From CAG-557 sp045540315 (GTDB lineage: Bacteria; Bacillota; Clostridia; Oscillospirales; Acutalibacteraceae): DNA of 9,274 nucleotides. The stretch spans positions 1 to 9,274 of the forward strand of contig JAZQHA010000020.1 of assembly GCA_045540315.1 (NCBI GenBank). The letters run 5' to 3'. Position 1 is the stretch's first letter. The number at the start of each line of letters is the position of its first letter. A program made the position numbers and the translations under genes. This document shows positions 6,811 to 9,274 of this stretch, piece after piece. The notes under the pieces were generated by a model. The model was not told the origin of the DNA. It did not search any database and saw only the letters and a program-made list of their open reading frames with translations.

Positions 6811-6940
6811 GCACAGCGGCGCCGCGAGGCGCCGAAGGTCATAAATTGACCTTCGGCCAAACCAAAGTTCAACTTTGTTGAACTTTGGTTCACAAAGAAA
6901 ATAAAAAATTTATTTTCTTTGGCCTCGCGGCGGCCGGTGC
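6811..6940. repeat. Cloverleaf-like element: closing stem with three perfect hairpin arms
   Basis: A 10-bp perfect closing stem, GCCGCGAGGC (6821-6830) with GCCTCGCGGC (6922-6931), encloses three perfect hairpins packed almost without linkers. Arm 1 has 11 bp (6831-6841/6847-6857, loop TAAAT). Arm 2 has 14 bp (6860-6873/6877-6890, loop TTT). Arm 3 has 13 bp (6893-6905/6909-6921, loop AAA). Outside the stem, GCAC (6811-6814) can pair with GTGC (6937-6940), and further out GCTAC (6800-6804) with GTAGC (6965-6969). The whole folds as a four-way junction in RNA or extruded DNA. It lies in the 3' region of the dehydratase gene, ahead of the terminator. Its left edge is identical over 14 nt to the ends of the 92-bp repeats at the right of the window. 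No known family assigned. Confidence 0.8.
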
Positions 6941-7020
6941 GGCTAGTTTAAGGACGAGCGGCAAGTAGCGTTGGCTAGATGGTTGCAACAGTAACGCATA
7001 TAAGATTAAATAATATCACT

Positions 7021-7070
7021 AAAAAATAAGTACAGCACTGTGGAGCAAAAACCACAATGCTGTTTTTGTT
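7021..7070. terminator. Bidirectional terminator between dehydratase and phosphohexomutase genes
   Basis: An 11-bp stem (7033-7043 with 7052-7062, one mismatch on the plus strand that becomes a G-T pair in minus-strand RNA) has an 8-nt loop. It is followed by TTTTTGTTT on the plus strand and by TACTTATTTTTT on the minus strand. It therefore fits termination of both converging genes; on the minus strand it starts just after the phosphohexomutase stop codon. Confidence 0.8.
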
Positions 7071-8776
7071 TAAAATAAGTTTTCGAAATAATTGCAAAAG
7101 GAAGTTACTAACTTTTCTGTAGTTTCTTTATATTTGGAAGCAACTGAAATATATATTTTTAATTTTGGTTCTGTGCCAGACGGTCTAATGACCACGGAAC
7201 AATTGTCGCTCATTTCAAATTTTAGTACATCTGAAGGCGGCAATAAAATTTTCTCTTTTTGCCGATTCGCAGAGATTTTAACGCTATTTAAGTAGTCGTA
7301 GAGAAACAAAATAGACTTCCCATTAATTGCAGAAGGTGGGTTATCACGGAACTGGTTCATAATAAGCTGCATATTTACAAAGCCGCTAATTCCCTTGAAA
7401 GTGTAACTCTTCAAAACATTTTTATAATATCCAAACTCTCGGTACAACTTGTTGAGAATATCCACGAGGCTTAAATTTTGGTTACGATAAAATGAAGTCA
7501 TTTCACAAATTAAGAGTGCCGCATTTACGCCATCTTTATCTCGGACATATGTACCGGAAAGATACCCATAGCTTTCCTCAAAGCCAAAAATATACTGGTC
7601 GGGGTTGCCCAATGCTTCAAGTAGACCTATTTGTTCGCCTATGAACTTAAAACCAGTTAAAACGTCAATTACCTTTACACCATATTTTTGCGCAATTGGA
7701 TAAATCATATCCGTCGTGACAATGGTTTTAATACAAACTGGCTCTTTTGGCATTGTACCCTGTTGGGTGCGAGTTTTACATATGTAGTCAAAAAGTAAAA
7801 TTCCGACCTCGTTACCCGAGAGAAGCTTATATTCGTTGTTATGTCGCACAGCAATACCAACTCTGTCGCAATCTGGGTCTGTTGCAATAAGAATATCGGC
7901 ATTATTTTTCACACAAACTTTTAAACCTTCTTGCAATGCTTCTTTAATTTCCGGGTTAGGATATGGACAAGTTGGGAAGTTTCCATCTGGTTTTTCTTGT
8001 GAGGGAACAACAGCAACGCTTGAAAAACCATTTTCAGACAAAACACTAGTTACGCAACGAAGTCCAGAACCGTTAAGTGGTGTATATACTATTTTCAATT
8101 TATCTTTATTTGGAAGGTCTTTATTTAACGCTTGAGCACTAACTGCATTCAAGTAAGCTTCTATATCTTTCTCATTAATATATTTAATTTGACCTTTATC
8201 TACGGCTTCATCAAAGTCTACTCTTTTAACATCACTAAAAATATCGACTTTATTAATCTCAGTAAGTACAGCGTTCGCGTCGTCGATTGTAAGCTGACAA
8301 CCGTCCTTACCATAAACTTTATATCCATTATACTCACAAGGATTATGACTTGCAGTTATAACAATACCAGCACTACATTTTAGGTGTCGCACGGCAAATG
8401 ATAAAGCTGGTGTAGGCATAAGCTCACTATAAAGGTGCACTTTTATGCGATTAGCTGCAAGAACTGTAGCTGCCTCCTTAGCAAAAACATCAGATTTAAT
8501 TCGGCTGTCGTAAGCAATTGCTACACTTGGTTTGGGGCTTTTTTTCTTTAAGTAATTGGCAAGACCTTGTGTGGCTTTAGCAATAGTATATACATTGACC
8601 CGATTCGTTCCGGCGCCAATTATGCCCCTTAAGCCACCCGTGCCAAAGCTTAAATCTTTGTAAAATCGCTCCTTTATTTCTTCCTCGTCCTGCGAAATAG
8701 ATTCTAATTCGCTTGTTAAATCACTATCTGTAAGGTTTTGGTTCTTCCATAGCAAGTATTGTTCTTGTACATCCAT
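7070..8776 (-). CDS. Alpha-phosphohexomutase (phosphoglucomutase/phosphomannomutase), PgcA-like
   Basis: Cytoplasmic enzyme that interconverts glucose-6-phosphate and glucose-1-phosphate (and perhaps mannose phosphates), supplying precursors for UDP-glucose and surface glycans. The 568 residues agree with Bacillus PgcA-type enzymes (about 565-580). All four signature loops are present: phosphoserine loop TASHNP with catalytic Ser143, magnesium loop DPDCDR (300-305), sugar-binding loop GFEES (398-402), and phosphate-binding loop RPSGTEP (531-537). An early GTGGLRG segment is also characteristic. AAGGAG lies 11 nt before the ATG. It is a single-gene unit with its own promoter and terminator, converging on the dehydratase. 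Glucose versus mannose preference cannot be decided from these motifs; phosphoglucomutase is favoured by length and the DPDCDR form of the metal loop. Confidence 0.93.
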   Translation of the reverse strand: MDVQEQYLLWKNQNLTDSDLTSELESISQDEEEIKERFYKDLSFGTGGLRGIIGAGTNRVNVYTIAKATQGLANYLKKKSPKPSVAIAYDSRIKSDVFAKEAATVLAANRIKVHLYSELMPTPALSFAVRHLKCSAGIVITASHNPCEYNGYKVYGKDGCQLTIDDANAVLTEINKVDIFSDVKRVDFDEAVDKGQIKYINEKDIEAYLNAVSAQALNKDLPNKDKLKIVYTPLNGSGLRCVTSVLSENGFSSVAVVPSQEKPDGNFPTCPYPNPEIKEALQEGLKVCVKNNADILIATDPDCDRVGIAVRHNNEYKLLSGNEVGILLFDYICKTRTQQGTMPKEPVCIKTIVTTDMIYPIAQKYGVKVIDVLTGFKFIGEQIGLLEALGNPDQYIFGFEESYGYLSGTYVRDKDGVNAALLICEMTSFYRNQNLSLVDILNKLYREFGYYKNVLKSYTFKGISGFVNMQLIMNQFRDNPPSAINGKSILFLYDYLNSVKISANRQKEKILLPPSDVLKFEMSDNCSVVIRPSGTEPKLKIYISVASKYKETTEKLVTSFCNYFENLF

Positions 8777-8832
8777 AAGGTTAGATGCTCCTTTTTATGC
8801 TATTCTAATATAAGTTCTTACGTTGTTGGTTA

Positions 8833-8924
8833 GCTGTAATTATACTTCGTTTTTAATACAAAAGCAATGTTATAAGTTATTTGATAGGTAAATAATTTTT
8901 ACGAAGTATCAAAAAAATTACAGC
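8833..8924. repeat. Bulged 18-bp inverted repeat spanning the phosphohexomutase promoter
   Basis: The left arm GCTGTAATTATACTTCGT (8833-8850) is matched in reverse complement by ACGAAGTAT (8901-8909) plus AATTACAGC (8916-8924), with a 6-nt insertion in the right arm. The arms are 50 nt apart. The left arm contains the -10 of the phosphohexomutase promoter, so it could be a pair of operator half-sites, a looped structure, or a decayed small element. The following AT-rich stretch 8925-9006 shows nothing I can assign. Confidence 0.5.
8839..8867 (-). promoter_or_regulatory. Probable promoter of the phosphohexomutase gene
   Basis: On the minus strand a perfect -10 TATAAT (8839-8844) lies 17 nt from TTGCTT (8862-8867), which keeps only the TTG of a -35. 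The leader would be about 55 nt long. The weak -35 and the overlapping inverted repeat leave room for control by a regulator. Confidence 0.55.
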
Positions 8925-9006
8925 AGATAAAAAATTCCCTCTGACATTTGCCATAGAATTAGTTTTTTGTGTAAATAAATATTCTACATAATAACGCTTT
9001 TTGACA

Positions 9007-9098
9007 CCTCAAGGCGCCAAATTTGAAACGATAAAAAAAAATCAAAATAGTATCCTAACTACGGGAGTGCCCTAATCAAACGCCGCGGCGCCGCGAGG
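9007..9098. repeat. 92-bp direct repeat, copy 1
   Basis: Identical base for base to copy 2, 176 nt further on. It starts CCTCAAGGCGCC and ends GGCGCCGCGAGG, which are imperfect inverted complements (10 of 12), so each copy has inverted ends around an AT-rich core with a run of nine A and the segment CTACGGGAGTGCCC. It has no coding capacity. The sequence before this copy (TTGACA) differs from that before copy 2, so this is probably the left end of the array. Confidence 0.9.
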
Positions 9099-9194
9099 AA
9101 GTCGGAGGCCAAGCGGGCTTAGGAAGACAAACTGGTAAGACAACTCCTTGGCTCACAGAACGACATGGCTACGATCCGACTTCCTCAAGGCGCC
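9087..9194. repeat. 108-bp inverted-repeat unit between the direct repeats
   Basis: The ends pair over 20 nt with two mismatches: GGCGCCGCGAGGAAGTCGGA (9087-9106) against 9175-9194. The 84-nt interior spacer (9099-9182) contains a further stem GCCAAG (9108-9113)/CTTGGC (9147-9152) and the 7-mer AAGACAA twice (9124-9130, 9137-9143). Minus-strand RNA would gain a G-U pair at one of the two mismatches, so that strand may be the structured one. No reading frame of note is present. Confidence 0.65.
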
Positions 9195-9274
9195 AAATTT
9201 GAAACGATAAAAAAAAATCAAAATAGTATCCTAACTACGGGAGTGCCCTAATCAAACGCCGCGGCGCCGCGAGG
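9183..9274. repeat. 92-bp direct repeat, copy 2, ending at the window edge
   Basis: Exact second copy of the repeat beginning at 9007, with the same nine-A run. Its last base is the last base of the window, so the array may continue with further 176-nt units beyond the edge, or the contig may have ended because the assembler could not resolve the repeat. Confidence 0.9.

Noticed and set aside
9001..9034. Promoter at the left end of the repeat array from a perfect TTGACA at 9001-9006
   Set aside because: No acceptable -10 hexamer lies 16-19 nt downstream.
9099..9182. tRNA-like look of the 84-nt spacer (matching 8-nt ends, a GCCAAGCGG stretch like a D-arm)
   Set aside because: No proper T-arm with a TTCGA-type loop, no convincing anticodon stem and no matching D-stem can be drawn, so it is not called a tRNA.
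9007..9274. CRISPR array
   Set aside because: Repeats of 92 nt and a spacer of 84 nt are too long, only one spacer is seen, the spacer itself is an inverted repeat, and no cas genes are present.

Overview
The window looks like a chromosomal segment of an anaerobic, low-GC Gram-positive bacterium in class Clostridia. Three things point there. A Tyr-type T-box leader precedes a tyrosyl-tRNA synthetase gene. Most genes are AT-rich with strong AGGAGG-type ribosome binding sites. A zinc-ribbon protein of the CD1247 N-terminal-domain type (named from memory of clostridial genomes) sits beside efp. The genus cannot be read from the sequence. The right edge falls exactly on the end of a 92-bp direct repeat, as expected if a draft or metagenomic contig broke at a repeat.

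Layout from left to right. (1) 1-183 is a non-coding tail with stacked perfect hairpins and a minus-strand terminator. (2) 184-1617 (-) encodes a sortase-anchored-type surface protein, far richer in GC than its neighbours, behind a consensus promoter. (3) 1684-2233 holds a small GC-rich hairpin pocket, then the tyrS promoter and a complete T-box riboswitch. (4) 2234-3475 (+) is tyrS. (5) 3522-3980 (-) and 4083-4640 (-) are a Cys-rich zinc-ribbon protein and efp, probably one transcript from the promoter upstream of efp. (6) 4938-6788 (+) encodes a membrane-anchored FlaA1/CapD-type nucleotide-sugar 4,6-dehydratase with its own promoter. (7) 6811-6940 is a striking cloverleaf-like inverted-repeat element, followed by a bidirectional terminator. 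(8) 7070-8776 (-) encodes an alpha-phosphohexomutase (PgcA-like phosphoglucomutase). (9) 8777-9274 is non-coding: the pgm promoter, a bulged 18-bp inverted repeat, and the start of an array of 92-bp direct repeats.

The genes are mostly single transcription units rather than one pathway. tyrS, efp and the zinc-ribbon gene are housekeeping or translation-related. The dehydratase and phosphoglucomutase both feed nucleotide-sugar and surface-polysaccharide synthesis, and the first gene is an envelope protein. The least explained material is non-coding: the cloverleaf and the right-end repeats share an identical 14-nt GC-rich edge, which suggests one family of structured intergenic elements.
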